64,000 nt of DNA from Edaphobacter sp. 4G125 (GCF_014274685.1 NZ_CP060393.1:1051501-1115500); one strand, 5' to 3'; shown: positions 18,442 to 26,931, counted from the first letter of the stretch. The notes: a model not told the origin generated them from the letters alone. Numbers and translations: made by a program.

Positions 18442-19488
18442 TTAGTTGAGGAACATCGTCCGATAGAGCGTATCGCGCTGCACAGGTTTGAAGCCGGCGT
18501 CACGGATGATACGACGCAGCTCTTCTTCGGTAGTGCAGTTTGCCGTTCCGGCTGCTTTGACGACGTTCTCTTCCAGCATGACCGAGCCGACGTCATTACC
18601 ACCGAAGCGCAGGCCCATCTGCAGAACTTTGAGTCCTTGCGTGACCCAGCTGGACTGTACATTCTCGATGTTGTCGAGGTACATCCGCGAGATGGCGAGT
18701 GTCTTCAGATACTCGACTGAGGTGGCCTCGTCCCATCCTCTGCCGCCCAGAGCGGTGTTGTTCGGCTGGAAGCTCCAGGGGATGAAGGCGGTAAAGCCAC
18801 CCGTCTCCTCTTGTAGGCGGCGAACAACCTCGAAGTGGTTCACGCGCTGCTCAAAGGTTTCGCCCACGCCGAACATCATGGTTGCGGTGGTCCGCATGCC
18901 CAGTTCGTGGGCGGTGCGATGCACGCTGACCCAGTCTTCGGTCTTGCACTTCAACCGCGCGATGCGATGGCGGACCTCGTCATCGAGGATCTCTGCTCCG
19001 CCGCCGGGGATGGACTGCAGACCGGCATCCCGCAGGCGCATGATCGTGTCGCGCAGGCTTAGTTCGGAGTACTCGGCGATGGCAAGAATCTCACTGGCCG
19101 AGAGGCAATGCAGCCAGATCTCGGGAAAGCGCTCTTTGATTCCGCGGAAGAGCCGCTCAAACCAGTCGATCTTCAGGTCGGGGTGCAGGCCGCCCTGCAT
19201 CAGCACACCGGTGCCGCCCATCTCAAGCGTCTCAGCGATCTTCTGATAAATGGTCTCGAAGTCGAGGATGTAGCCTTCGGAGGCGAGCTTTCCCTTCAAT
19301 GGGCGATAGAACGCGCAGAAGGTGCAGTACTCGGTGCAGAAGTTCGTGTAGTTGATGTTGCGGTCGATGATGTAACTGACCACACCCTCGGGGTGAAGGC
19401 GGCGACGGACAGCATCGGCCTCCATGCCGATGCCGATCAGGTCGTCGCTCCTGAAGCAATCGAGGGCTTGTTCGCGGCTGATTCCCAT
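18442..19488 (-). CDS. mqnC: Cyclic dehypoxanthinyl futalosine synthase
   Basis: Radical-SAM enzyme of the futalosine route to menaquinone; it cyclises dehypoxanthine futalosine. 348 aa. The cluster motif CTEYCTFC gives Cys51, Cys55, Cys58, followed by AFYRP, the MqnC form. GGGAEIL and TATMMFG are conserved further on. The paralogue MqnE has a similar scaffold, but the IPWSFQPNNTALGG segment and length point to MqnC. Downstream of VKOR and a small membrane-protein gene on the same strand. The presence of mqnC implies menaquinone as the respiratory quinone. Confidence 0.93.
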   Translation of the reverse strand: MGISREQALDCFRSDDLIGIGMEADAVRRRLHPEGVVSYIIDRNINYTNFCTEYCTFCAFYRPLKGKLASEGYILDFETIYQKIAETLEMGGTGVLMQGGLHPDLKIDWFERLFRGIKERFPEIWLHCLSASEILAIAEYSELSLRDTIMRLRDAGLQSIPGGGAEILDDEVRHRIARLKCKTEDWVSVHRTAHELGMRTTATMMFGVGETFEQRVNHFEVVRRLQEETGGFTAFIPWSFQPNNTALGGRGWDEATSVEYLKTLAISRMYLDNIENVQSSWVTQGLKVLQMGLRFGGNDVGSVMLEENVVKAAGTANCTTEEELRRIIRDAGFKPVQRDTLYRTMFLN

Positions 19489-19555
19489 GGAGCTATTTTA
19501 CGCCGTAACCCTGTCTTAGATTGTGATGCAGCGAGGATGAGGCGCCCGTCCAACC

Positions 19556-19945
19556 TTACTTTCGCAGCAACAGTCCGAGGATGATGAGCAGTAGCACTGT
19601 GCTTATGCTGACGCCCATCCTGATCCACAGGGTCAGCGAGGAAACCTTTTGTTCGAGTGCAACGATACGGCGGTCTGCCTGGTCCAGAGATGTGCGGGTA
19701 CTGCGAACGTCGTCCGCGACGATGGAGATTTGCGCGCCTTGTTCCTGAAGCTGCCTGTAAAGACCGGCATGGGCTTTGGTGACTTGGCCTAGATCGGCTT
19801 GAACACCTTCGGCCATTGCGGCCAGGGCAGCCTCGTTGGCACGGTCATTGGCAGCCTTCGAGTTAAAGTAGCGTTCTGCGATCGGCAACAGTCGAGTCGC
19901 ATGCGGCAAAAGTTCAAAAAGCTGCATCAGTACCTTGGGCCACAT
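19556..19945 (-). CDS. Small tail-anchored coiled-coil membrane protein
   Basis: 129 aa. Helical throughout with heptad spacing at about 65-102 and a single C-terminal hydrophobic helix (VSISTVLLLIILGLLL) followed by RK, so probably tail-anchored with the coil in the cytoplasm. The gene begins 10 bases after the VKOR stop and is followed by mqnC, so all three are likely co-transcribed. Family not recognised. Confidence 0.6.
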   Translation of the reverse strand: MWPKVLMQLFELLPHATRLLPIAERYFNSKAANDRANEAALAAMAEGVQADLGQVTKAHAGLYRQLQEQGAQISIVADDVRSTRTSLDQADRRIVALEQKVSSLTLWIRMGVSISTVLLLIILGLLLRK

Positions 19946-19955
19946 CGTTTGCTCG

Positions 19956-20411
19956 CTACCTCTCGAATCTTTGTGCGCTCATCCTGTGCGCGGCCAGCAT
20001 GATTCCTGTGACCAGCAGAATAGCGGTTAGGATTCCTTGTGACCATAAGCAATAGATGCACCATTTCTCAAGTACGAATGCTTCGAGGTAGCTCAAAAAG
20101 CTCGCGCAGAGAAAGCCGATGAGTGCCGCCTGGAAGGCAAGCCATCGCCATCCGGCCAGAGCAAACGCGGCGATCAGAACGTATCCGATGATGCCTACTG
20201 TGGCCACTGGAATATGGTGTCCGCCGGTTGGAGGCTCATCGAAAGTGCGTGGCGGGAAGACCGCAAAGCGGCTGTGGTTGACAGCTCCACAATCGAATCT
20301 TTCAGTGACGGCGCAGGGAGGAGCCTGCGAGGGATCCATGTAATGCACGTGCAACGCCATTGCAGATACGACGATGCCTGCCACTGCGAGCAAAACCACC
20401 AGATACTTCAT
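19956..20411 (-). CDS. Vitamin K epoxide reductase (VKOR) family protein
   Basis: 151 aa, four predicted membrane helices, the size of a stand-alone bacterial VKOR. It would pass electrons from a periplasmic disulfide-forming partner to quinone. Cys33 and Cys41 form the loop pair and Cys118/Cys121 (WCIYC) the active-site CxxC next to the quinone pocket. No thioredoxin domain is fused, so a separate DsbA-like partner is needed and is not in the window. First gene of the strand run ending with mqnC, which makes the quinone it would use. Confidence 0.88.
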   Translation of the reverse strand: MKYLVVLLAVAGIVVSAMALHVHYMDPSQAPPCAVTERFDCGAVNHSRFAVFPPRTFDEPPTGGHHIPVATVGIIGYVLIAAFALAGWRWLAFQAALIGFLCASFLSYLEAFVLEKWCIYCLWSQGILTAILLVTGIMLAAHRMSAQRFER

Positions 20412-20476
20412 CGTTTGATGATACCGTCCTTGAGATGCCGATACGCTTTAAGACGTTTGGAATGTGTCTTTGATTC

Positions 20477-20505
20477 TTCTTCCTGTTACAAAACGACTCT
20501 AAAAT
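20477..20505 (+). promoter_or_regulatory. Candidate promoter for a leaderless transcript
   Basis: A TAAAAT -10-like element (20500-20505) has a weak TTCTTC 17 bases upstream (20477-20482). Transcription would start about 7 bases on, at or next to the GTG start codon at 20513. No Shine-Dalgarno is visible before that GTG, so the mRNA may be leaderless. Confidence 0.4.
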
Positions 20506-20512
20506 CTTTCTC

Positions 20513-21436
20513 GTGACTACCCGACGCGAGTTTCTGAACCTTCTTAGCGCTGTAGGCGCCGTTGCCGCCATGCCCTCATCGTTTGCCGCTGCTGCTCCGG
20601 CACACGAGTCGTTTTCCTTCCTCTTCCTGACCGACACCCACATCCAGCCAGAGCTGGATGCAGCGAAGGGGACCGACATGGCCTTTAAAAAAGCGCGTAG
20701 CCTCAAGGCTGATTTTGCGATTCAGGGTGGGGATCACGTCTTTGACTCGCTCGCTGTTCCCAAGGAGCGTGCGCTGTCGCTCTTCGATTTGTACGAAAAG
20801 ACGGAACAGGACCTCGGGATGAAGGTCCACCACACCATCGGCAATCACGATGTCGTTGGAATCTTTCCTCAAAGTGGAGTGGCTCCGACCGATCCGCTCT
20901 ATGGCAAGAAACTCTTCGAAGAGCGCTTCGGAAAGCGGTATTACACCTTCGATCACAAAGGTCATCATTTTATCGTTCTGGATTCGATTGGCCTTACCTC
21001 CGATCGCGCCTATGAGGGCCGTATCGACGATGAGCAGAAGCAGTGGCTGGCGAATGACCTGTCTTCACTCCCGAAGGGAACCCCGGTGATCGTCTCGGTG
21101 CACATCCCTCTGGTGACGGCTTTTTCGTCCTATGTCCCCGTTCCGGTAAAGCCGGAGGAACATCACGGAATGTCGGTGGCGAATGCCGACGAAGTGATCA
21201 AACTATTTGAGGGGCACAACGTCCTCGGAGTGCTACAGGGGCATACGCACATCAACGAGCGGGTGGACTGGCACGGCGTCCCGTACATCACCAGCGGGGC
21301 CGTCTCGGGCAACTGGTGGCGTGGAATACGCATGGGAACTCCGGAGGGATTCACCGTGGTGAACGTTGCGAATGGAAAGCTGACTACGCGCTACGAGACC
21401 TACGGATTCAAGTCCGTCGATCCGCACAATACATAA
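20513..21436 (+). CDS. Tat-exported calcineurin-like metallophosphoesterase
   Basis: 307 aa. The N-terminus TTRREFLNLL is a twin-arginine signal with a hydrophobic segment and AAAAP cleavage region. All motifs of the binuclear metallophosphoesterase fold are present: TDTHI (D-x-H), GGDHVFD, GNHD, then VHIP and GHTHINE. Probably hydrolyses phosphate esters in the periplasm; substrate unknown. GTG start with no ribosome binding site, see the promoter entry. Followed by a long intergenic stretch. Confidence 0.87.
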   Translation: MTTRREFLNLLSAVGAVAAMPSSFAAAAPAHESFSFLFLTDTHIQPELDAAKGTDMAFKKARSLKADFAIQGGDHVFDSLAVPKERALSLFDLYEKTEQDLGMKVHHTIGNHDVVGIFPQSGVAPTDPLYGKKLFEERFGKRYYTFDHKGHHFIVLDSIGLTSDRAYEGRIDDEQKQWLANDLSSLPKGTPVIVSVHIPLVTAFSSYVPVPVKPEEHHGMSVANADEVIKLFEGHNVLGVLQGHTHINERVDWHGVPYITSGAVSGNWWRGIRMGTPEGFTVVNVANGKLTTRYETYGFKSVDPHNT

Positions 21437-21854
21437 CTCAGGGAGTAGCGAAAAACCGGCCTCTGAGCGCGCGGAACGAGTCGTAGGGAGAGTTGAGGAA
21501 TTTGTATTGCTTCGCAGACATTCCCAAAATCCTGTCAAGTCCCTAAAAATCACAACCTAAACAATCCAAACGAGATAAAGTCCAAAAAATCTGCAAAAAC
21601 ACCCCATCCAGCCTGTTACTCTTAAATCAGATCGAAAAACAAATAAGCTCTCGCTGCAAGCGGGAGCTAACTCTTTTGGGATCTATATTTTTAGGCTTAA
21701 GCTGTTTGGTTTCTATATTTTACCTTGTTTGATCCGCGTAAGTGATTGAAATAAAGTATGTTTACGCGATCTCTCCAGGGGGGTGGGGCATGAATATGGA
21801 GATGCGTCTCTGCTAGCACCAAACTCGCAGAGTACATAGTCCGATGATGAGGAC
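21437..21854. other. 418-base convergent intergenic region
   Basis: No credible coding frame. It holds an intrinsic-terminator-like hairpin at 21646-21668 and an inverted repeat at 21735-21768 (CGCGTAA ... TTACGCG, 20-base gap), plus A-rich stretches. It lies between two gene ends, so it is longer than termination needs. A small RNA is possible but no good promoter was seen. Confidence 0.5.
21646..21668. terminator. Candidate bidirectional terminator
   Basis: 10-bp stem with one G-T pair and a 3-base loop (AGCTCTCGCT / AGCGGGAGCT), followed by AACTCTTTT on + and by a T-rich run on the other strand. Sits between the phosphoesterase and methyltransferase gene ends, about 210 bases after the first. 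Confidence 0.6.
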
Positions 21855-22712
21855 TCAGTCGAGATAAGCGGCGAGACGACGCTTCATAATCCGGACGGCC
21901 TGTGGGTTTTCGTCCACGAGCAGGAAGCTGCGGCCGTGTTTTGCGGCGGCCTCGCCCGTAGTTCCGCTTCCGGCAAAGAAGTCGAGTACTGTCTCATCCC
22001 GATTGGAGTGGACCTTCACGATGCGCTCGAGGATTCCTAAGGGTTTCTGCGTGGCGTAGCCGGTCTTCTCCTTGCCTGTGGGGGAGACGATCGTGTGCCA
22101 CCAGACATCAGTCGGGGTTTTGCCGCGAGCCGCCTTTTCTGGGCCAACCAGCCCTGGAGCCATGTAAGGGATCCGGTCGCACTCCGCGAGGTTGAAGGTG
22201 AAGCGTTTCGGGTCCTTCGTGTACCAGAGGATATTGTCGTGCTTTGCGGGCCATCGCTTTTTGGAGCGTGCTCCGTAGTCGTAAGCCCAGATGATCTCGT
22301 TCTGGAAGCAGTCGCGTCCACGGAATTCTCCGGTGCTGAAGATCTCGTCGAGCATCACCTTCGCATAGTGGACCTCACGATAGTCGATGTGGAAGAAGAG
22401 GCTGCCGGTGGCAGAGAGAATTCTCCATGCCTCTTCCATACGAGGACGAAGGAAGCCGAGGAAGTCGTCGAACTGATCGTGGTAACCGTTATTGCTGGTT
22501 TTGGCGGGTACCCTCTCGGAACGATACCGGCGGCCTCCGAAGCCGATCCGGTCTCCGGCTTCATCGCGGACCGTTTTGAGCCGAAGACGGGTCTGCCTGC
22601 GGCCCGTGTTGAAGGGAGGGTCGACGTAGATCAGCTCTACGGATTCGCTCTCCATCTGTTTCAGTGCGCGCAGGTTATCCATCCGCAGGATGCGGTTGCC
22701 GTTTTCAGCCAT
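21855..22712 (-). CDS. Orphan beta-class DNA N4/N6 amino-methyltransferase
   Basis: 285 aa. Catalytic motif DPPFNTG (about 31-37) comes before the SAM-binding motif FFAGSGTTGE near the C-terminus, the order that defines the beta class (N6-adenine or N4-cytosine). The TRD region in the middle includes FQNEIIWAYDYG and KHDNILWYTK. The target site cannot be read from sequence. No restriction endonuclease or specificity subunit is adjacent, so it is probably solitary and may act in regulation or cell-cycle control. Start ATG 22712 has AAGAGA upstream; divergent from the PP2C gene. Confidence 0.85.
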   Translation of the reverse strand: MAENGNRILRMDNLRALKQMESESVELIYVDPPFNTGRRQTRLRLKTVRDEAGDRIGFGGRRYRSERVPAKTSNNGYHDQFDDFLGFLRPRMEEAWRILSATGSLFFHIDYREVHYAKVMLDEIFSTGEFRGRDCFQNEIIWAYDYGARSKKRWPAKHDNILWYTKDPKRFTFNLAECDRIPYMAPGLVGPEKAARGKTPTDVWWHTIVSPTGKEKTGYATQKPLGILERIVKVHSNRDETVLDFFAGSGTTGEAAAKHGRSFLLVDENPQAVRIMKRRLAAYLD

Positions 22713-22805
22713 CGTGATCTCTTAGGTCTATTCCTAACACGAACGGCGGGCTTTGCTCTTGAAGGTGCCTGGTTGTATTGTTTTGTGCGGGTCGCATATT
22801 TTCTG

Positions 22806-23600
22806 GTGGCAGTTCGGAACCCCATCTTCGCCATGTTGTCGGACCGCGGCCGCGTTCGCCGCAATAATGAGGACGCGTGTGCCGCCTCGCCGAGTGCCGG
22901 AATTTTTGTTGTTTGCGATGGCATGGGAGGAGCCGCGGGTGGCGAGGTGGCCAGTCATTTAGCCGCAGAGACCTTTCTGGCGCATATGGCCCGGCGGGAA
23001 CCAGTCGCTCGTGTCCCGGTCCGGATCAGTGCAGCAGTGCAGGCAGCGAATCGCGCGATTTATTCGCAGGCACAGCGGACGCCGAATCTCTCGGGGATGG
23101 GCACTACATTGGTGGGTTTGCTTTATCCCGGTGCACAGAATGGAGCGAATGGTTCTACAGGAGAACCTTCTGAAAACTCCGGCATCTGGCTGGTGCATGT
23201 CGGCGACAGCCGTTGTTATTTATGGCGTGAAGGGCATCTCCGACAATTGACACGGGACCATTCTCTGGTCGAAGAGCAGGTTTTGGCGGGGCAGATTACT
23301 CCTCAGCAGGCGGAGGAGTCCCCGATGCGCAACATCCTCACGCGTGCGGTGGGTTCTCATGCCGTAATAGAACCGGAGATCCAATGTTGTCGACCGCAGG
23401 AGGGTGATCTGTATCTTCTTGCAACGGACGGCCTGACCCGTGAGCTTTCCGAGGAAGAGATTGCTGCGTTTCTTCCTCAGAATGGAAAGATGGCTACACA
23501 GGCCGCCTTGTACGGAGCTTGTGGCGATCTGATTCGCGCTGCCAACGCCAAGGGGGGCGCAGATAACATTACGGTGCTCATGGTGGTTGTTGGCCGATAG
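22806..23600 (+). CDS. PP2C family serine/threonine phosphatase (Stp1-like)
   Basis: Metal-dependent protein phosphatase, about 264 aa. Motifs in order: SDRGRVRRNNED near the N-terminus, CDGMGGAAGGE, GMGTTLVG, HVGDSRCY, TDGLTRELS and GGADNITVL. These give the full set of metal-binding Asp residues. The start is uncertain: the frame is open far upstream but that part is antisense to the methyltransferase gene. GTG 22806 or ATG 22833 both keep the whole domain; a promoter-like TTGCTC-17-TATTGT at 22753-22781 fits either. The cognate Hanks-type kinase is not in the window. Confidence 0.87.
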   Translation: MAVRNPIFAMLSDRGRVRRNNEDACAASPSAGIFVVCDGMGGAAGGEVASHLAAETFLAHMARREPVARVPVRISAAVQAANRAIYSQAQRTPNLSGMGTTLVGLLYPGAQNGANGSTGEPSENSGIWLVHVGDSRCYLWREGHLRQLTRDHSLVEEQVLAGQITPQQAEESPMRNILTRAVGSHAVIEPEIQCCRPQEGDLYLLATDGLTRELSEEEIAAFLPQNGKMATQAALYGACGDLIRAANAKGGADNITVLMVVVGR

Positions 23601-23648
23601 GCCGGACGCAATACGGACTGTTACACTGCGGGCGCATCCAACAACGCT

Positions 23649-24503
23649 ATGAATGAGATCCGGACGATTGCAGTGCTCGGCGCAGGAACGATGGGGAATG
23701 GAATCGCCCATGTCGCAGCGCGGTCAGGTTTCCGTGTCCTGCTGTGCGATGTCGCGCAGAACTTGTTGGACCGAGGATTGGCGACGATCGAGAAGAACCT
23801 CGGCCGCGAGGTGACCAAGGAGAAACTTACGAAGCAGCAGGCCGAAGAGGCGCGGGCTCGGATCACGCCAGTGCTGGATCGCGAATCGCTCTCTGGTTGC
23901 GACTTCGCTATTGAGGCGGCGACCGAAAGATTTGAGGTAAAGAGCGCGCTCTTCCAAGACCTCGATCGCATCCTGCGCCGTGAAGTGATTTTGGCGACGA
24001 ATACAAGTTCTATCTCGATCACGAAGCTGGCGGCTCAGACCTCGCGTCCACAGCAGGTGATTGGGATGCACTTTTTCAATCCTGTCCCGGTAATGCAGTT
24101 GGTCGAGGTGATTCGCGGGCTGCAGACCTCGCAGGCTACTTACGACGCTGTGCAGGCATTGTCGGTGAAGATGGGGAAGACTCCAGTCGAGGTGAACGAT
24201 GCGACAGGGTTCATCTCGAACCGGGTGCTGATGCCTCTGATCAACGAGGCGATCTTCGCGGTGATGGAAGGAGTCGCTACTCCTGAGGCGGTGGACAAGA
24301 TCTTCCAACTCGGTATGGCGCATCCAATGGGGCCGCTCACACTGGCTGACTTTATCGGTTTGGATGTCTGCCTCGACATCATGCGTGTGCTGGAGGAGGG
24401 AACCGGCGATCCGAAGTATCGTCCGTGTCCGCTGCTGGTGCGTATGGTGGATGCGGGATGGAAGGGGTGGAAGTCTGGACGCGGATTCTATACATATTCG
24501 TAG
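23649..24503 (+). CDS. 3-hydroxybutyryl-CoA dehydrogenase
   Basis: NAD(P)-dependent short-chain 3-hydroxyacyl-CoA dehydrogenase, 284 aa, single-domain type. Rossmann loop VLGAGTMGNGIA (9-20), Ser in NTSSISIT, catalytic His in GMHFFNPVPVMQLVEV, and the C-terminal ATGFISNRVLMPLINEA and DFIGLDVCLDIM helices. It interconverts acetoacetyl-CoA and 3-hydroxybutyryl-CoA in fatty-acid or PHB-type metabolism. Followed 59 bases later by a MaoC hydratase, which would act on the next step. Confidence 0.92.
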   Translation: MNEIRTIAVLGAGTMGNGIAHVAARSGFRVLLCDVAQNLLDRGLATIEKNLGREVTKEKLTKQQAEEARARITPVLDRESLSGCDFAIEAATERFEVKSALFQDLDRILRREVILATNTSSISITKLAAQTSRPQQVIGMHFFNPVPVMQLVEVIRGLQTSQATYDAVQALSVKMGKTPVEVNDATGFISNRVLMPLINEAIFAVMEGVATPEAVDKIFQLGMAHPMGPLTLADFIGLDVCLDIMRVLEEGTGDPKYRPCPLLVRMVDAGWKGWKSGRGFYTYS

Positions 24504-24562
24504 GACTAGAGACCAAGGCCAGCTTGGTACCTATGCAGGTACACTACCGTGCAGGAGATCCC

Positions 24563-25024
24563 ATGCCGAAAGAGATGTACTTTGAGGACTTTTATGTCGG
24601 CCAGAAGATGAACTCGGTCGCCAGCGCCAAGGTGACTGCTGAAGAGATCAAGGAATTTGGCCAGAAGTATGATCCGCAGCCTTTCCATCTGGATGAGGCT
24701 GCGGGCGAGGGCTCGTTCTTCAAGGGGCTGGCTGCTTCGGGGTGGCTGACGGCAGCGATCGTGATGCGGCTGCGGGTGCAGTCCGTTCCTGTGGCCGGAG
24801 GGATGATCGGAGCGGGTGTCGAGGAGATGCGCTGGACGCAGCCGGTTCGCCCAGGAGACGCCATTCGCACTGAGATCGAAGTGGTAGGCGTCCGGCATTC
24901 CAATTCGCGTCCGGATTACGGCGTTGTACGCACCCGCACACTGGCTTATAACCAGCGCAATGAGGTGGTGCTGCGTTCCACGGTCAACTTTCTCGCTCCG
25001 CTGCGTCATCCCGTTCAGAAATGA
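24563..25024 (+). CDS. MaoC-like (R)-enoyl-CoA hydratase
   Basis: Hot-dog-fold hydratase, 153 aa. The catalytic pair is in YDPQPFHLDE (Asp and His), followed by GLAASGWLTAAIVMRL, the usual long helix. ATG 24563 chosen for AGGAG six bases upstream; the longer frame overlaps the dehydrogenase. It would hydrate or dehydrate enoyl-CoA/3-hydroxyacyl-CoA, fitting the dehydrogenase upstream. Overlaps the next small gene by ATGA. Confidence 0.87.
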   Translation: MPKEMYFEDFYVGQKMNSVASAKVTAEEIKEFGQKYDPQPFHLDEAAGEGSFFKGLAASGWLTAAIVMRLRVQSVPVAGGMIGAGVEEMRWTQPVRPGDAIRTEIEVVGVRHSNSRPDYGVVRTRTLAYNQRNEVVLRSTVNFLAPLRHPVQK

Positions 25025-25263
25025 CTCCGGCAGAACGCGCTGATCTTCCATCGCTGACTGAGAAGATTGTGCACCTTGAGACGGTTCAGGGTGACAAGCT
25101 GATGGCCAAGCTGCTCTTCGTCTTCGATGAAGGGGAGACGCCGGATCTCTTTTGTGTAGAGGTCGAGCGAGGGCAGGAAGGGACATGGATTGAGAAGCCA
25201 GAGGCCGGTTACTCCATCCTGTTGGCAGACGTTGCAAGCGTGAAGGTGGAACCAAACCAGTAA
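25021..25263 (+). CDS. Small conserved-looking protein, unknown
   Basis: 80 aa, ATG overlapping the hydratase stop (ATGA), so translation is coupled. Acidic, beta-rich (KLLFVFDEGETPDLFCVEVERG), no signal or membrane segment. Family not recognised. Confidence 0.6.
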   Translation: MTPAERADLPSLTEKIVHLETVQGDKLMAKLLFVFDEGETPDLFCVEVERGQEGTWIEKPEAGYSILLADVASVKVEPNQ

Positions 25264-25305
25264 CTCTGTGCAGAAACTCACAGTTTTCCGTCGTATTGTA
25301 GAGAA

Positions 25306-26301
25306 ATGATGCGGATGACGGTGCTTGCCTCGGGTTCAAAAGGGAACAGCACAGTCATCTCCTCTTCTCGCACACGAGTGCTGGTCGATGCCGGGCTCTC
25401 CTGCCGTGAGCTTCTGAAGCGCATGGCCATTGCCGGAGAAGACCCGACGACGCTCGATGCCCTCCTGATCACACACGAGCATCAGGACCACGTTGCTGGT
25501 CTGGGTGTACTGGCGCGAAAGTTGGATATCCCCGTTTACTTCACCGAATCGACGCATCGCGCGTGGGTGCGGATGTTGACGCCTCGTACAACGATGTCAT
25601 ATGCGCAGTGGCTGGATCATGTGCAGAAAGAAAAAGAGACTCGTGCTAATGCCGCTGCGGCGAATTTTGACGAGCAGCCGGAGCCTGGGGTCTGCGACAG
25701 CATGACGGCGGCAGTCGAAGGTTCATCGGCGGAGTGCTCCGAGCCGGACGATCCTGAGGAGCCCGTCCAGCCGACCAAGAAGAAGCTTGATGCGACGTAC
25801 CTGCCTGCGGTGGAATACTTCCATTCCGGACGTCAGTTTTCGATTGGCGACATCGAGATTACTCCGTTTACGATTCCGCACGACGCTGCTGATCCCTGCG
25901 GCTTCGTCTTCGCTGCCGAGGGCATGAAGATGGCCGTGGCGACTGACCTGGGCTACATGCCTCCAAATGTGAAGGCTGCGCTCAAGCGCATCGATGTCCT
26001 GCTGCTGGAGTCGAACCACGATCTGGAAATGCTGAAAGATGGGCCATATCCCTGGAGCGTGAAGCAGCGTGTGCTCTCACGGGTTGGGCATCTCTCCAAT
26101 GTAGCGACTGCCGAGTTTCTGGAGCGAGATTACGATGGCTCTGCCGCATATATCGTCCTGGGACATCTATCGGAGTCGAATAACGCACCGGAGTTGGCGC
26201 GGCTCTGTGCAGAGCAGGCCTTGACGAATCATCCGAGTTTATTGGGAAATCGGGTTCTGCTGGCAGAGCAGATGGCTCCTTTAGAACCCATTACCCTTTA
26301 A
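25306..26301 (+). CDS. WalJ/YycJ-like MBL-fold metallohydrolase with acidic insertion
   Basis: Beta-lactamase-fold hydrolase, 331 aa. Motifs: SGSKGN (10-14), THEHQDH metal site (56-62), PHDAADPCGF (191-200), then DLGYM and LLLESNHD, and a late VLGHLSESN. These are typical of YycJ/WalJ, a family of about 260 aa tied to cell-wall/DNA maintenance. Residues about 91-168 have no counterpart in the usual size and are acidic and disordered-looking. Start may be 25306, 25309 or 25315. Confidence 0.85.
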   Translation: MMRMTVLASGSKGNSTVISSSRTRVLVDAGLSCRELLKRMAIAGEDPTTLDALLITHEHQDHVAGLGVLARKLDIPVYFTESTHRAWVRMLTPRTTMSYAQWLDHVQKEKETRANAAAANFDEQPEPGVCDSMTAAVEGSSAECSEPDDPEEPVQPTKKKLDATYLPAVEYFHSGRQFSIGDIEITPFTIPHDAADPCGFVFAAEGMKMAVATDLGYMPPNVKAALKRIDVLLLESNHDLEMLKDGPYPWSVKQRVLSRVGHLSNVATAEFLERDYDGSAAYIVLGHLSESNNAPELARLCAEQALTNHPSLLGNRVLLAEQMAPLEPITL

Positions 26302-26404
26302 ACAGGCAAAATTTTAGTCTTTCGCACTCAGATTTCCTCCTGTTTGCTGTCCAGCTACCTCAAAAGGAATCTTTTGGTTCTCGCGAGCTATCAAACAGGC
26401 TAGA

Positions 26405-26902
26405 ATGAAGTCTTACAAGATGATGAAAATTTCTGCATCAGAATCTTCTGCCGACCGACAACGTTCGTGCACCGATCAGGTGGTCGGGGATATTCTCTCC
26501 GGATGGCGTTATGACATCTCAGGACTTTCGCCGGCGATGCGGACCGATTATGAGCAGCATTTTTCAGAGTGCGGTTACTGCCGTCGTCGTCAGCGTATCG
26601 CAAGAACGATCGATGTTCTGCTGATCTCAGTCAGCACGCTTTCGATCGCTGCCTTTCTCCTCGCCGCAGTGATCATCCATCGAGTGGAACTGGTCACACA
26701 TATCGGTCGAGTAGAACTTCATCTGAACCAGACCCATGCCATTGCGATCTCGCTGGAGGCTGTTGCCATCATCGGAGTCGTACTTTCCACACTCATCTGG
26801 CTTCTGGTGGCAGTTGCGACGCCGCTCCCCGGTTTCCTGGGAGAGATCGTTCAGCAGCGCATCCCCTCGGACCTGCGAGACCGTTTCACGAAGGCCGCCT
26901 GA
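26405..26902 (+). CDS. Zinc-finger-like membrane protein, unknown
   Basis: 165 aa. The N-terminal HFSECGYCRRR (H-x3-C-x2-C) resembles the anti-sigma zinc-finger helix. Two membrane helices follow, at about 75-95 and 110-135. No sigma gene is adjacent, so it may be an orphan ZAS-type or simply a zinc-ribbon membrane protein. A terminator follows. Confidence 0.6.
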   Translation: MKSYKMMKISASESSADRQRSCTDQVVGDILSGWRYDISGLSPAMRTDYEQHFSECGYCRRRQRIARTIDVLLISVSTLSIAAFLLAAVIIHRVELVTHIGRVELHLNQTHAIAISLEAVAIIGVVLSTLIWLLVAVATPLPGFLGEIVQQRIPSDLRDRFTKAA

Positions 26903-26931
26903 GTCATTTCCAACATCCGAGATAGAAAAGA

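Noticed and set aside
18488-19246. 252-codon + strand frame inside mqnC
   Set aside because: Shadow of a strongly recognised radical-SAM gene in a GC-rich region; low-complexity Arg/Ser translation.
17723-21598. 14-base repeat AAAAATCTGCAAAA at 17723-17736 and 21585-21598 as a dispersed element
   Set aside because: With about 2 billion position pairs in 64 kb several 14-base matches are expected by chance, more so in A-rich DNA; flanks do not match.
22095-22805. Long + strand open frame upstream of the PP2C gene
   Set aside because: It is antisense to the methyltransferase gene; PP2C motifs begin only after 22830 and a promoter-like element sits at 22753-22781.
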